In this document: positions 16,701 to 24,763 of the stretch, piece after piece
Numbering within the stretch: position 1 is the stretch's first letter
How the letters are laid out: each line of letters opens with the position of its first letter
Assembly (NCBI RefSeq): GCF_003443735.1
Contig: NZ_CP031969.1
Coordinates: forward strand, 5,146,001 to 5,210,000
DNA length: 64,000 bases
DNA from: Streptomyces sp. CC0208
GTDB lineage: Bacteria; Actinomycetota; Actinomycetes; Streptomycetales; Streptomycetaceae
Direction of reading: 5' to 3'
Program-made: the position numbers and the translations under genes
The notes under the pieces: model-generated
The model's database searches: none
Told to the model about the DNA's origin: nothing
The model's input: only the letters and a program-made list of their open reading frames with translations

Positions 16701-17000
16701 GAGGATGGTGCCCTGGGCGGACCAGCCGCAGACCTGGGTGTCCGCGGAGCCCCAGTAGGTGAGCCGGCGGCCCGGCCCGCCGTCCACGTCGGCCAGGTGG
16801 ATCTCGGGCACGAGAGTGCGCCAGCTCGTGTACGCGATGTGGCGGCCGTCGGGCGAGAAGCGCGGGTGACCGACCTTGGTGCGGTCGACGGTCAGGCGCC
16901 AGGCGCGGCCGGGGCCGTCGAGAGTGGCCAGCCAGAGGTCGTCCTCGGCGACGAAGCACAACAGGTCGCCGCTCAGATGCGGAAGGCGCAGATAGCTCAC
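13791..17000 (-). CDS. Tricorn protease homologue (S41 family peptidase)
   Basis: A 1069-residue cytosolic peptidase of full Tricorn length. Tricorn is thought to process peptides released by the proteasome. The N-terminus (1-300) is a six-bladed propeller (FSPDGRHIAYTSW, VFVGDRIAFLSDHEGVGNLY-type blades) and the second propeller spans about 310-680. A PDZ-like domain follows at about 765-850 and the S41 core at about 855-1050. Catalytic residues are visible: LGTSHAYV (Ser-His), GNAGGHIS (oxyanion), DEATSSDGD (nucleophile Ser) and SIENQGVTPD (Glu). The start is GTG 17000, with GGGGAGG directly abutting it, an unusually short spacing. It diverges from the TetR-MMPL pair. No aminopeptidase cofactor gene is nearby. 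Confidence 0.93.
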   Translation of the reverse strand: MSYLRLPHLSGDLLCFVAEDDLWLATLDGPGRAWRLTVDRTKVGHPRFSPDGRHIAYTSWRTLVPEIHLADVDGGPGRRLTYWGSADTQVCGWSAQGTILAVASHGEPFSYFTWAYKVPTDGSPGRKLPWGPVSDIQVADRKTLLLTGTPPHEPAAWKRYRGGATGRLWLHGERLLEGLGGHLHSPMFVGDRIAFLSDHEGVGNLYSCAQDGSDLRRHTDHDAFYARHASSDGTRVVYQCGGDLWIVDDLSAEARKLDVRLSGPRAGRRPYQVPAAQHVDGISVDETGRASAVVVRGSLYWLTHRDGPARTITDTPGVRVRLPEMLGSVGQVAYVTDAEGEDAVEIAYLPRATGDRAPRRLASGELGRVLELVSDPRGERLAIASHDGRLLLLDATEDSDEEVTELIRSVNGPVRDLAFSPDGTWLTWSHPGIGRSLRQIKMARIKDRLIVDVTNGRFEDENPVFTRDGRYLAFLSWRGFDPVYDVHTGDLSFPLGCRPYLVPLSSATPSPFALNPEGRPAAGGLDPVEDESGDGGAVTVELEGLESRVTPFPVPASKYSALHPVSGGGLVWLRWPISGALGETFVNPDDTSERPTLEHFAIGKAKKTELVEHLDWFAVSGDGSRLVLVDEGDLRATPATESGDSDSTVWIDLRRILHEVDPAAEWRQAYEEAGRLIRAYFWEPGMCGIDWDAVLDQYRPLLERVASPDEFADLLREVLGELGTSHAYVTAARRNEGPPHYQRRQGLLGANFVLREGGWTVRRILPGDSSDSKARSPLAGTGIREGAVLTHVDGRPVDELAGPSPLLAAAGGTTVELTFTPAEGEGRSRRVAVVPLLDERPLRYQDWVAKRRAVVRELSGGRCGYLHIPDMGGSGWAQFNRDLRMEVSRPALIVDVRGNAGGHISELVVEKLTRTILGWDLTRNAQPVSYASNAPRGPVVALADEATSSDGDMITAAFKLLGLGPVVGQRTWGGVVGMTGRHQLGDGTVITVPMNAAWFDAYGWSIENQGVTPDLEILRTPLDWAEGRHAQLDDAVTLALDLLETNPPATPPDYRDVPDRSRPKLPPRS

Positions 17001-17092
17001 CTCCCCATGCTTTTCCGGGGGATGGACCGGAGCAACTTGTGAAAAATCGACCGACGGTGACCTGTGACGGGCCTGCGGTGACCCACGACACG

Positions 17093-17154
17093 AACGAAAC
17101 CGTTTCGTTTCGCTGAAGAATGCGCTACATTCGTGTCGTACGAAACGGTGTCGT
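17093..17154. promoter_or_regulatory. Two TetR-type operators
   Basis: Site 1 is AACGAAAC-C-GTTTCGTT (17093-17109), a perfect 8-bp-arm palindrome. Site 2 is ACGAAAC-G-GTGTCGT (17140-17154), with the same left arm and one mismatch. They lie 47 bp apart between the Tricorn start (17000) and the TetR start (17186). A possible -10 (TACATT, 17126-17131) falls between them. They are the likely binding sites of the adjacent TetR for autoregulation and control of the MMPL gene. Confidence 0.7.
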
Positions 17155-17185
17155 TCGAAGTTCCGGAGCGGAAAGGGTGAGTGAC

Positions 17186-17791
17186 ATGACCGAGGTCTCG
17201 ACCGCGCGTCGCAGCCGCATCACCCCCGAGCGTGAGGCCGAGCTGTACGAGGCCGTGCTCGAACTGCTCAGGGAGGTCGGCTACGACGCGGTCACCATGG
17301 ACGCCGTCGCGGCGCGCACCCGTTCCAGCAAGGCCACGCTCTACCGCCAGTGGGGCGGCAAGGCCGAGCTGGTCGCGAGGGCGGTGCGGCACTCCAAGCC
17401 GGGCGGTATGGGTCTCGACGAGATCGACACCGGGTCGCTCCGGGGTGACCTGCACGCACTCACCATGCGCTCGGACGACTGCACGATGGAGCAGAACTCC
17501 GCGCTCATGCGAGGTCTGGCCATGGCCATCCACGGCAACCCGGACCTGCTGAAGGCGTTCCGGGAACATCTCATCGAGCCGGAGACGGCGGAGTTCCGCC
17601 GCCTGGTGCAGCGGGCGATCGACCGGGGCGAGGTCCGCGAGGACAACCCGGCGATCGATTTCATGATCCACATGATGATCGGCGGGTTCGCAGCCCGCAC
17701 GATGATCGACGAGCTGCCGCCGACCCAGGCGTTCCTCCTTTCGTACATCGACGCCGTGGTCCTCCCCGCACTCGGCGTTCCCACCGCCTGA
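17186..17791 (+). CDS. TetR/AcrR family transcriptional regulator
   Basis: A 201-residue repressor. The N-terminal HTH spans about 15-58, with AVTMDAVAARTRSSKATLYR (about 34-53) as recognition region and W56 closing it. The C-terminal ligand-binding domain is all helical with a Met-rich segment FMIHMMIGGFAARTMI. ATG 17186 is preferred because GGAAAGGG ends 8 bp before it; GTG 17177 overlaps that site. It lies 113 bp upstream of the MMPL transporter on the same strand and downstream of two palindromes it probably binds, making a self-regulated efflux module. Confidence 0.92.
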   Translation: MTEVSTARRSRITPEREAELYEAVLELLREVGYDAVTMDAVAARTRSSKATLYRQWGGKAELVARAVRHSKPGGMGLDEIDTGSLRGDLHALTMRSDDCTMEQNSALMRGLAMAIHGNPDLLKAFREHLIEPETAEFRRLVQRAIDRGEVREDNPAIDFMIHMMIGGFAARTMIDELPPTQAFLLSYIDAVVLPALGVPTA

Positions 17792-17819
17792 CCCTCCCCA
17801 GCAAGCCCTCCCCAGCAAG
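17792..17819 (+). repeat. Tandem 14-bp repeat, two copies
   Basis: CCCTCCCCAGCAAG occurs twice in direct contact (17792-17805, 17806-17819), followed by a partial CCCTCC. It lies directly after the TetR stop. It is probably a replication-slippage product. Confidence 0.8.
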
Positions 17820-17903
17820 CCCTCCACCTGACGTAACCGCTCACGTCGTCGGGCTGATCACCCCTGCCCTGAAGAACCACGACCTGACCGGGAGCACGCC
17901 TTC

Positions 17904-20153
17904 GTGGCCACTTTCCTCTACCGACTCGGCCGGCTCGCCTACCGGCGACGGCACTTCGTCGCCCTCATGTGGGTGGCCCTGCTGACGCTCGCGGGCGTCG
18001 GCGCGGTCAACGCGCCCGCCGCCGGATCGACCTCCTTCTCCATTCCGGGCACGGAGGCGCAGAAAGCCTTCGACCTGCTGGAACAGCGCTTCCCCGGGGC
18101 CAGCGCCGACGGCGCGACCGGGCGCATGGTCTTCAAGGCGCCCGGTGGCGAGAAGATGACGGACGCCGCCAACAAGGCGATCGTCGCGAAGACCGTCAAG
18201 GAGCTGAGCGACGGCTCCGAGGTCGTCTCCGTCACCGACCCGTTCACGACCCACGCGGTGAGCAAGGACGGCACGGTCGCCTACCTCTCGGTGAAGTACG
18301 ACGCCCCCGCCGTCGGCCTCAAGGACGCGACCAGGGACGCCCTGGAAACCGCCGGTGACGGCGCCCGGGCCGCCGGCCTGACCGTCGACGTCGGAGGCGA
18401 CGCGCTCCAGGCCAACCCCGACGCCGGGGGAGCCGGCGAGGCCGTCGGTCTCGCCATCGCCGCGGTCGTCCTGGTCATCACCCTGGGTTCGATGATCGCG
18501 GCCGGGCTGCCGCTGCTGACCGCGATCATCGGTGTCGGGATCGGCGTCTCCACCATCACCGTCCTCGCCAAGGCGCTCGACCTCGGTGACACCACGTCCA
18601 CGCTCGCGGCGATGATCGGCCTCGCGGTCGGCATCGACTACGCGCTGTTCATCGTCTCCCGCTACCGCGCCGAACTGGCCGAGGGCCGCGACCGCGAGGA
18701 GGCGGTGGGCCGGGCCACCGGCACCGCCGGTTCCGCGGTCGTCTTCGCGGGCCTGACCGTCGTGATCGCACTGGCCGGTCTCTCGGTCGTCAACGTGCCG
18801 ATGCTGACCAAGATGGGCCTCGCCGCGGCGGGCACGGTCGTGATCGCCGTCCTCATCGCGCTCACCATGATCCCGGCGCTGCTCGGATACGCGGGCCGGA
18901 AGGTGCGCCCGGCGGGCGAGAAGGGCAGGAAGCCGGCCGGGAAGGCCGCCGGTTCGGGGAAGGCCGCCGGTTCAGTGAAGCCGGTGGAGTCGGTGAAGCC
19001 GGCGAAGCCCAACCTGGGAACCCGCTGGGCGAGCTTCGTCATCCGTCGCCCGGCCGCCGTGCTGCTGCTCGGCGTGCTCGGCCTCGGCGCCGTCGCGCTC
19101 CCGGTCAGCCAGCTGGAGCTGGGCCTGCCCGACGACGGTTCGCAGCCGACGTCCACGACCCAGCGCCGCGCCTACGACCTCCTCTCAGAGGGCTTCGGAC
19201 CCGGCTTCAACGGACCCCTGATGATCGTGGTCGACGCCAAGGACAGCGACGACCCGAAGGCCGCGGCCGCCACGGTGAGCGACGGGATCAAGGGCCTCAA
19301 GGACGTCGTCACGGTCACCCCGGCGACCTTCAACAAGGCCGGCGACACCGCGACCATCACGGTCGTCCCCGGCTCCAAGCCGTCCTCGACGCAGACCGAG
19401 GACCTGGTGCACGCCATCCGGGACGACGTCGCGTCCAAGGCGGACGCGGACGTCCTGGTCACCGGCACCACCGCCCTGAACATCGACTTCTCGCAGAAGC
19501 TGAGCGACGCGCTCATCCCGTACCTGGCCCTGGTCGTGGGCCTGGCCTTCCTGCTCCTGATCGTGGTCTTCCGTTCGATCCTCGTCCCGCTGAAGGCGGC
19601 CCTCGGCTTCCTGCTGTCGGTGCTCGCCGCGCTCGGTGCCGTGGTCGCGGTCTTCCAGTGGGGCTGGCTCGGCGGGCTGCTCGGTGTCGAGGAGACCGGC
19701 CCGATCATGTCGATGATGCCGATCTTCATGGTCGGCGTGGTCTTCGGCCTCGCGATGGACTACGAGGTGTTCCTCGTGACCCGGATGCGCGAGGCGTACG
19801 TCCACGGCGAGTCCCCGAGCCAGGCCATAGTCACCGGGTTCAAGCACAGCGCCCGGGTCGTGGTCGCCGCCGCGGTCATCATGATGGCCGTCTTCGGAGG
19901 GTTCATCAGCTCCGGTGAGTCGATGATCAAGATGATCGGCTTCGGCCTCGCGGTCGCCGTCTTCTTCGACGCGTTCGTCGTCCGCATGGCGATCGTCCCG
20001 GCGGTCCTCGCCCTCCTCGGCCGCCGCGCCTGGTGGCTGCCGAAGTGGCTGGACCGCGCGCTGCCCAACGTCGACGTCGAGGGCGAGGGACTGCGCACCC
20101 AGGCCGAGAAGGACACGGATCCGGACGAGGACCGGGAGCTGGTACGCGTCTGA
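17904..20153 (+). CDS. MMPL family transporter
   Basis: A 749-residue RND-superfamily membrane protein of the MmpL/ActII-3 class. There are two halves, each with one membrane helix, a periplasmic-type domain and five helices. The first extracytoplasmic domain spans about 35-165 (SFSIPGTEAQKAFDLLEQRF), with helices to about 345 including GLAVGIDYALFIVSRYRAEL (the Asp-Tyr proton-relay motif). A Lys/Pro/Gly-rich tandem linker AAGSGKAAGSVKPVESVKPA (about 350-370) connects the halves; the second carries FGLAMDYEVFLVTRMREAYV. The C-terminus is acidic. Start GTG 17904 with GGGAG upstream. It probably exports a lipid or antibiotic under control of the upstream TetR; the substrate is unknown. Confidence 0.93.
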   Translation: MATFLYRLGRLAYRRRHFVALMWVALLTLAGVGAVNAPAAGSTSFSIPGTEAQKAFDLLEQRFPGASADGATGRMVFKAPGGEKMTDAANKAIVAKTVKELSDGSEVVSVTDPFTTHAVSKDGTVAYLSVKYDAPAVGLKDATRDALETAGDGARAAGLTVDVGGDALQANPDAGGAGEAVGLAIAAVVLVITLGSMIAAGLPLLTAIIGVGIGVSTITVLAKALDLGDTTSTLAAMIGLAVGIDYALFIVSRYRAELAEGRDREEAVGRATGTAGSAVVFAGLTVVIALAGLSVVNVPMLTKMGLAAAGTVVIAVLIALTMIPALLGYAGRKVRPAGEKGRKPAGKAAGSGKAAGSVKPVESVKPAKPNLGTRWASFVIRRPAAVLLLGVLGLGAVALPVSQLELGLPDDGSQPTSTTQRRAYDLLSEGFGPGFNGPLMIVVDAKDSDDPKAAAATVSDGIKGLKDVVTVTPATFNKAGDTATITVVPGSKPSSTQTEDLVHAIRDDVASKADADVLVTGTTALNIDFSQKLSDALIPYLALVVGLAFLLLIVVFRSILVPLKAALGFLLSVLAALGAVVAVFQWGWLGGLLGVEETGPIMSMMPIFMVGVVFGLAMDYEVFLVTRMREAYVHGESPSQAIVTGFKHSARVVVAAAVIMMAVFGGFISSGESMIKMIGFGLAVAVFFDAFVVRMAIVPAVLALLGRRAWWLPKWLDRALPNVDVEGEGLRTQAEKDTDPDEDRELVRV

Positions 20154-20174
20154 CGCACCCCGTGTGAGAGGAAC

Positions 20175-20205
20175 AGGCCGGTGAGGGGAATGCCCTCACC
20201 GGCCT
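20175..20205. terminator. Bidirectional terminator
   Basis: 13-bp perfect arms (20175-20187, 20193-20205) with a 5-nt loop and TTCTTCT after it. It lies 22 bp beyond the MMPL stop and overlaps the last codons of the convergent GNAT gene. Confidence 0.8.
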
Positions 20206-20837
20206 TCTTCTGCCGTGGACCGGCCCAGATAGGTGACCGGCCCGGGATGCGGTACGGCGATCTCGTGGAAGCCGAGACGGTCGTAGAAGGCGCGGGCGGG
20301 CGTGTTGGCGCTCACCATGGACAGGTGCACGGCGGCCACGCCCCGCTCGTGCAGCGCGCGCAGGAAGGTCTCCATGAGCGCCCGCCCGTACCCGCGCCCC
20401 TGCCAGTCGGGGAGCAGGTCGATGTGCAAGTGGGCCGGGTAGGCGGCGACTTCGGGCACGAGCATCCGCTCCGGGCGGTGCAGCAACGCCACGATCTCCT
20501 CGTCGGGGCTGCGCGGCGGGTGGCGGGGCTCCGGGTAGCGGCCGGCCACCAGGGGCAGCCACTTCGCGCGGTAGTCCGCCACGAACCGGGGCGTGTCGGC
20601 GGTGCCCAGGACGTACCCCACGGCCTGCCCCGCCCCGTCGTCCAGCACGAAGGCCAGCTCCGGTTCGAGGTGCACGTACGGCGCCGCGAAGGCCGCCGGG
20701 AAGACACCGGGGTCCTGGTAGTGCGGCCGGCTGTCCCGGCCCGCGTGGGCGGTGCGGACACAGATGTCCTCGACGGCCTCGCGGTCGTCGGGGCGATAAG
20801 GGCGTACGGCGGGAGACGGGGTGGGTGGTGGGGTCAT
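20196..20837 (-). CDS. GNAT family N-acetyltransferase
   Basis: A 213-residue GNAT protein. The N-terminal AVRPYRPDDREAVEDICVRT (about 10-29) is the first strand and helix. LLPDWQGRGYGRALMETFL (about 144-162) is the acetyl-CoA loop, and VSANTPARAFYDRLGFHEIA (about 177-196) closes the fold. The mid region with HYQDPGVF...AFAAPYVHLEPE resembles the acetyltransferase-like domain found in bacterial relatives of human NCOAT/OGA C-termini. ATG 20837 is chosen because upstream codons are Pro/Gly-rich and unconserved. The final codons are part of the terminator hairpin. It diverges from the YbaK gene by about 100 bp. Confidence 0.9.
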   Translation of the reverse strand: MTPPPTPSPAVRPYRPDDREAVEDICVRTAHAGRDSRPHYQDPGVFPAAFAAPYVHLEPELAFVLDDGAGQAVGYVLGTADTPRFVADYRAKWLPLVAGRYPEPRHPPRSPDEEIVALLHRPERMLVPEVAAYPAHLHIDLLPDWQGRGYGRALMETFLRALHERGVAAVHLSMVSANTPARAFYDRLGFHEIAVPHPGPVTYLGRSTAEEGR

Positions 20838-20938
20838 CGCAGCATCCTGCACGACGGGAGGGGCGGGGGCCCCGGGATCCCCTGAAACACGGCCAACCCG
20901 GTCGCGTGCCCCGTACACCCACCGCTAGCGTGCCCTGC

Positions 20939-21448
20939 ATGACGACCACCGACGCCGACGGCTCCGAGGCCGCCCACCCCCGTTTCGCCGAGGCCCTGCG
21001 CGCGCTCGGGCTCGATGAACTCACCGCGCGGGTCCGCCGCTTCCCCGACGCCACCCGTACCGCCGAAGAGGCCGCCGCGGCCGTCGGGTGCGAGCTGAGC
21101 CAGATCTGCAAGTCGCTGATCTTCGCCGCGGACGGGGTTCCGGTGCTGGTGCTCATGGACGGTGCCTCCCGCGTCGACCTCGAACTCGTCCGGCGGGAGC
21201 TCGGCGCCGACAAGGTCACCCGGGCCAAGGCCGATGTCGTACGGGAGACGACCGGGTACGCCATCGGGGGCGTGCCGCCCTTCGGGCACCGTACGACGAC
21301 CCGGGTGCTGGCCGATCGGTCGCTGCTCGGCCATGACCTCGTCTGGGCCGCCGCCGGCAATCCGCACGCCGTGTTCCCCATCGCGCCCGAGGACCTGGTG
21401 GCCCACGCCGGTGCCACTGTCGTGGACGTCCGCGAGCGCACCCCGTGA
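20939..21448 (+). CDS. YbaK/EbsC family aminoacyl-tRNA deacylase-like protein
   Basis: A 169-residue single-domain protein related to YbaK/ProX, which clears misacylated tRNAs such as Cys-tRNA-Pro. The features are the conserved QICKSLIFAADG (about 50-61) with the key Lys, DGASRVDLELVRRELG, and GYAIGGVPPFGH (about 103-114) containing the GG-PPFGH substrate loop. AAGNPHAVFPIAPEDL closes the fold. The stop overlaps the GTG start of the EamA transporter, so the two are coupled. It is cytosolic. Confidence 0.93.
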   Translation: MTTTDADGSEAAHPRFAEALRALGLDELTARVRRFPDATRTAEEAAAAVGCELSQICKSLIFAADGVPVLVLMDGASRVDLELVRRELGADKVTRAKADVVRETTGYAIGGVPPFGHRTTTRVLADRSLLGHDLVWAAAGNPHAVFPIAPEDLVAHAGATVVDVRERTP

Positions 21449-22290
21449 CGCCTCTCGTCACGGCCGCCGTGCTGCTCGCCGCCGTCACGCACGCCAGCTG
21501 GAACGCCATCGCGCACCAGATCACCGACAAGCTGGTCGGGTTCACGCTGATCTCGGGCGGGGGGATGCTCATCGGGCTGGCGATGACCTCGTTCACCGCG
21601 GTGCCGGCGGCGGAGGCGTGGCCGTATCTGCTCGGCTCGGCCTGCATCCACATCGCGTACTACGCGCTGCTGATGAAGTCCTTCCGGCTCGGGGACTTCG
21701 GGCAGGCCTATCCGATCGCGCGCGGCACCGCGCCCCTGGTCGTGACCGTGCTGGCGGCCCTGTTCGCGCACGAGGTGCCGGACGGGTGGGCCGCCGCCGG
21801 AATCGCCCTGTCCTGCGCGGGACTCGCCGGTGTCGCCCTGTGGGGGCTGCGCGGCCGTCGGCCCGACTGGCGGGCGATCGGCGCCGCGTTGGCGACCGGG
21901 CTGACCATCGCCGCCTACACCGTCGTCGACGGGCTCGGCGTGCGCGCCTCCGGCTCCTCGCTCGGGTACATCGCCTGGCTGATGGCGGTGCAGGGCATCG
22001 TGGTCCCGGCGTACGCGCTCCACCGGTGGCGTGGCCGGTTCGTCGCCGTCCTGCGGCCGTTCGCCCGGGTCGGTCTCCTCGGCGCCGCCCTCTCCGTGGC
22101 CGCGTACGGGCTCGTCCTGTGGGCCCAGACCAGGGCGGAGCTCGCTCCGGTCGCGGCCCTGCGCGAGTCCTCGATCATCGTGGGCGCGGCCATCGGCGCC
22201 GTGTTCTTCAAGGAGCGGTTCGGCGCGCCGAGGATCGCGGCGGCCGGGCTGCTCGTGGTGGGTATCGGGCTGATGCTGCACGCCGGTTAG
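21445..22290 (+). CDS. EamA/DMT family transporter
   Basis: A 281-residue membrane protein with about ten hydrophobic helices in two EamA repeats, typical of drug/metabolite exporters. Typical end-of-repeat helices read AAAGIALSCAGLAGVALWG (about 112-130) and AAAGLLVVGIGLML at the C-terminus, each preceded by a short loop. ALRESSIIVGAAIGAVFFKERF (second repeat) is highly typical. The GTG start overlaps the YbaK stop (GTGA). The substrate is unknown; pairing with a tRNA deacylase hints at amino-acid or analogue export, but only by proximity. Confidence 0.9.
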   Translation: MTPLVTAAVLLAAVTHASWNAIAHQITDKLVGFTLISGGGMLIGLAMTSFTAVPAAEAWPYLLGSACIHIAYYALLMKSFRLGDFGQAYPIARGTAPLVVTVLAALFAHEVPDGWAAAGIALSCAGLAGVALWGLRGRRPDWRAIGAALATGLTIAAYTVVDGLGVRASGSSLGYIAWLMAVQGIVVPAYALHRWRGRFVAVLRPFARVGLLGAALSVAAYGLVLWAQTRAELAPVAALRESSIIVGAAIGAVFFKERFGAPRIAAAGLLVVGIGLMLHAG

Positions 22291-22465
22291 CCGTCCGGCC
22301 CGGGGGGTTTGTCCCAGGCGCTGCCCAATTGCGGCTCAACGTCGGCACTTTGTTTGCCTACTTGCCCATGTTTTGACGGTCCGTTCCATGAGCGTTCAGC
22401 CCGCCGTCCGTGGCGGGGGTGTGTGCCGTCCCTAGGGTCCCTGCGTACTTCGGAAGAAGGGGACC

Positions 22466-23407
22466 ATGGACACACTCCACGCAGTCCGGGCCCGCGGGAT
22501 CACCAAGTGCTTCGGTGACGTCGTGGCGCTCGACGGCGTCGACCTCGATGTGACGCGGGGGCAGATCCACGGCCTGGCCGGGCCGAACGGTGCCGGAAAG
22601 ACGACCCTGCTGGGGCTGCTGCTGGGACTCGCCGTCGCCGACGCCGGCCGCCTGGAGATCCTGGGGACGCAGGTCGGGCGGGCGTTCGCCGCTCCCGACG
22701 GGGTCGCCGGGTTCGTGGACGGGCCCGGTCTCTACCCTTCGCTCACCGCCCGGCAGAACCTCGCCGCGCTGGCCGAACTCCGCGGCCGCGACGCGCGTAC
22801 GGCCGGCATCGACGACGTGCTCGACCAGGTCGGGCTCACCGACGTGGCCGACGACAAGGCCCGCGGCTTCTCCCTCGGCATGCGCCAGCGGCTCGGCCTC
22901 GCCGCCGCCCTGCTGACCCGCCCGCGGCTGCTCGTGCTCGACGAACCGTCCAACGGGCTCGACCCCGCGGGCAAACGGCAGGTGCACGGTGTCCTGAACC
23001 GGCTCGCCGCGGACGGCACGAGTGTCGTGGTCTCCAGTCACCGTATGGACGACCTGGAGGCGCTGTGTTCCGAGGTCACCATCCTGGCCACGGGACGGGT
23101 CGTGTTCTCGGGCCCGCTCGGGAAACTGGCCGCCGAGAGCCGTGAACTCGACTACCGGGTACGGACGTCCGACCCGCGGGCCGCGCGGCGGCTGGCCGAG
23201 GGCATGGACGGGATCCGGATCGTCGACGACGCCGGCACCCGGCAGGACACCGGACCGCTCGTCGTCCGCGCGCTGGTCCCCGCCCTCGACGACCTGGTGG
23301 CGCGGCTCGTGACGTCGGGCGTCGCGGTGCGTGAACTGGCGCCCGTGGTCCCGCCCTTGGAGGCCGCGTTCCTGGCCCTGACCGAGGACCGGGAGGAACG
23401 CCGATGA
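22466..23407 (+). CDS. ABC transporter ATP-binding protein
   Basis: A 313-residue ATPase of the BcrA/CcmA export type. Walker A is GPNGAGKTTLL (about 39-49), the signature is the GldA/Bcr-like FSLGMRQRLGLA (about 135-146), Walker B is LLVLDEPSNGLDP (about 155-167), and the switch His is in VVSSHRMDDLEAL. The last ~90 residues form a regulatory domain (DYRVRTSDPRAARRLAEGMD) common in bacitracin/antibiotic-resistance ATPases. Its stop overlaps the permease ATG (ATGA). With the permease and the phosphoesterase after it, it forms a three-gene unit; RBS GGAAGAAGGGG precedes the ATG. Confidence 0.94.
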   Translation: MDTLHAVRARGITKCFGDVVALDGVDLDVTRGQIHGLAGPNGAGKTTLLGLLLGLAVADAGRLEILGTQVGRAFAAPDGVAGFVDGPGLYPSLTARQNLAALAELRGRDARTAGIDDVLDQVGLTDVADDKARGFSLGMRQRLGLAAALLTRPRLLVLDEPSNGLDPAGKRQVHGVLNRLAADGTSVVVSSHRMDDLEALCSEVTILATGRVVFSGPLGKLAAESRELDYRVRTSDPRAARRLAEGMDGIRIVDDAGTRQDTGPLVVRALVPALDDLVARLVTSGVAVRELAPVVPPLEAAFLALTEDREERR

Positions 23408-24759
23408 CCACCACCGTCGCCGCGGCCGTCACCCCTGTCCACTCCGGGCCTGCCCCGGTGTCCCGCAGCTACCGCTTCGAGCTGGTCAAGCTGGTCTCCC
23501 AGTGGCGCATCCGCCTCCTCGTCCTCGCCTGCTGGATCGCGCCGGGACTCTTCGTCGCCGGGGTGAGCGGGCAGAGCACGCTGCCCTCCGACACCCTCTT
23601 CGGCCGCTGGATGCACGCCACCGGGTGGGCCGGACCGCTGGTGATGCTCGGTTTCGCGGGCACCTGGGCCCTACCCCTGCTGACCTCGGTGGTCGCCGGT
23701 GACATGTTCGCCGCCGAGGACCGGCTCGGCACCTGGCGGCACCTGCTGGTCGCGGTCCGCTCACCGCGGCGGATCTTCGCGGCGAAGGCGCTGGCCGGCC
23801 TCACAGTCATCCTGCTGCTCGTGGCCGGGCTGGCCTGCTCCAGCACCGTGGGCGGACTCGCCTCCGTCGGAAACCAGCCGCTCGTCGGCCTCGACGGCCA
23901 TCTGTTGACCCCCTCCGATGCCGCGGGGAAGGTCCTGCTCGCCTGGGTCGCCGCCCTCGCCCCGACCCTGGCCCTCGCCGCGATCGGCCTGCTCGGGTCG
24001 GTCGCCCTCGGACGGTCCCCGACGGGGCTGCTGCTCCCGCCGCTCGTCGCGCTCGGCATGCAGGTCGCCCAGATGCTGCCGCTGCCCGTCGCCGTACGCC
24101 TCGCCCTGCCCGGCTACGCCTTCATCTCCTGGAACGGCCTGTTCACCACCCCGGTCCAGCTCGCCCCGCTCCTGATCGGCGTCGCCGTCAGCCTGGCGTG
24201 GGCCGTGCTCGCGACCGTACTGGCCCATCTGCTGTTCCTCCGGCGGGACTTCACCAACCTCGCCTACGACGGTGCCGGGCGCCGCGCCTTCACGGTGGGC
24301 GTGCTGCCCTTGGCCGCGCTGACCGTTCTCACCGTCGCGGGGATCGCCGTCGCGACCGACTCGACGGGCATCACCCAGGCCAAGGTCCAGCGCTCCCTCG
24401 CCACGGCCTTCGCCCATCTCTACCGCTTGCAGACCGAACAACTCCACCGCCCCGCCGTCACCGAGGCACAGCTCAGGACTTCGGCGGCGTGCACCAAGAG
24501 CGACGGCCAGGCCGCTCAACAGGGGGCGGGCAATGACTGGCGGTGTGTCGTGACCTGGCACCTGCCCGGCGTACCGGTGGCGGGGACGGCTGTCTATCAG
24601 CTGGACGTCGGATCGGACGGGCGGTTCGTCGCCGACGGCGACGGACCGAAGGAAGTGAACGGCTACTTCCTGGTGCGGACCTCCACCGGGGACGCGCCCA
24701 ACCCGCTGTGGCAGTTCGACGGCAACGTCGAGCTGCTGGACACCACCTCGAAGGGATAG
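23404..24759 (+). CDS. ABC transporter permease with C-terminal extracytoplasmic domain
   Basis: A 451-residue permease coupled to the ATPase upstream. A cytoplasmic N-terminal ~25 residues leads to six hydrophobic segments between about 37 and 280, as in ABC-2 type permeases. A further membrane helix (about 297-318, TVGVLPLAALTVLTVAGIAVAT) is followed by a ~130-residue tail predicted outside. The tail has two Cys (AACTKSDG and WRCVVTW) that may form a disulphide, and ends in QFDGNVELLDTTSKG. The tail is unusual for ABC-2 permeases and could meet the exported phosphoesterase encoded 4 bp downstream. The substrate is unknown. Confidence 0.88.
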   Translation: MTTTVAAAVTPVHSGPAPVSRSYRFELVKLVSQWRIRLLVLACWIAPGLFVAGVSGQSTLPSDTLFGRWMHATGWAGPLVMLGFAGTWALPLLTSVVAGDMFAAEDRLGTWRHLLVAVRSPRRIFAAKALAGLTVILLLVAGLACSSTVGGLASVGNQPLVGLDGHLLTPSDAAGKVLLAWVAALAPTLALAAIGLLGSVALGRSPTGLLLPPLVALGMQVAQMLPLPVAVRLALPGYAFISWNGLFTTPVQLAPLLIGVAVSLAWAVLATVLAHLLFLRRDFTNLAYDGAGRRAFTVGVLPLAALTVLTVAGIAVATDSTGITQAKVQRSLATAFAHLYRLQTEQLHRPAVTEAQLRTSAACTKSDGQAAQQGAGNDWRCVVTWHLPGVPVAGTAVYQLDVGSDGRFVADGDGPKEVNGYFLVRTSTGDAPNPLWQFDGNVELLDTTSKG

Positions 24760-24763
24760 TCCC

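Noticed and set aside
13671..17042. Very long open frame on the plus strand opposite the Tricorn gene
   Set aside because: It exists only because high-GC genes leave antisense frames open. The minus frame shows all Tricorn motifs and proper third-position GC bias; the plus frame has no recognisable domain.
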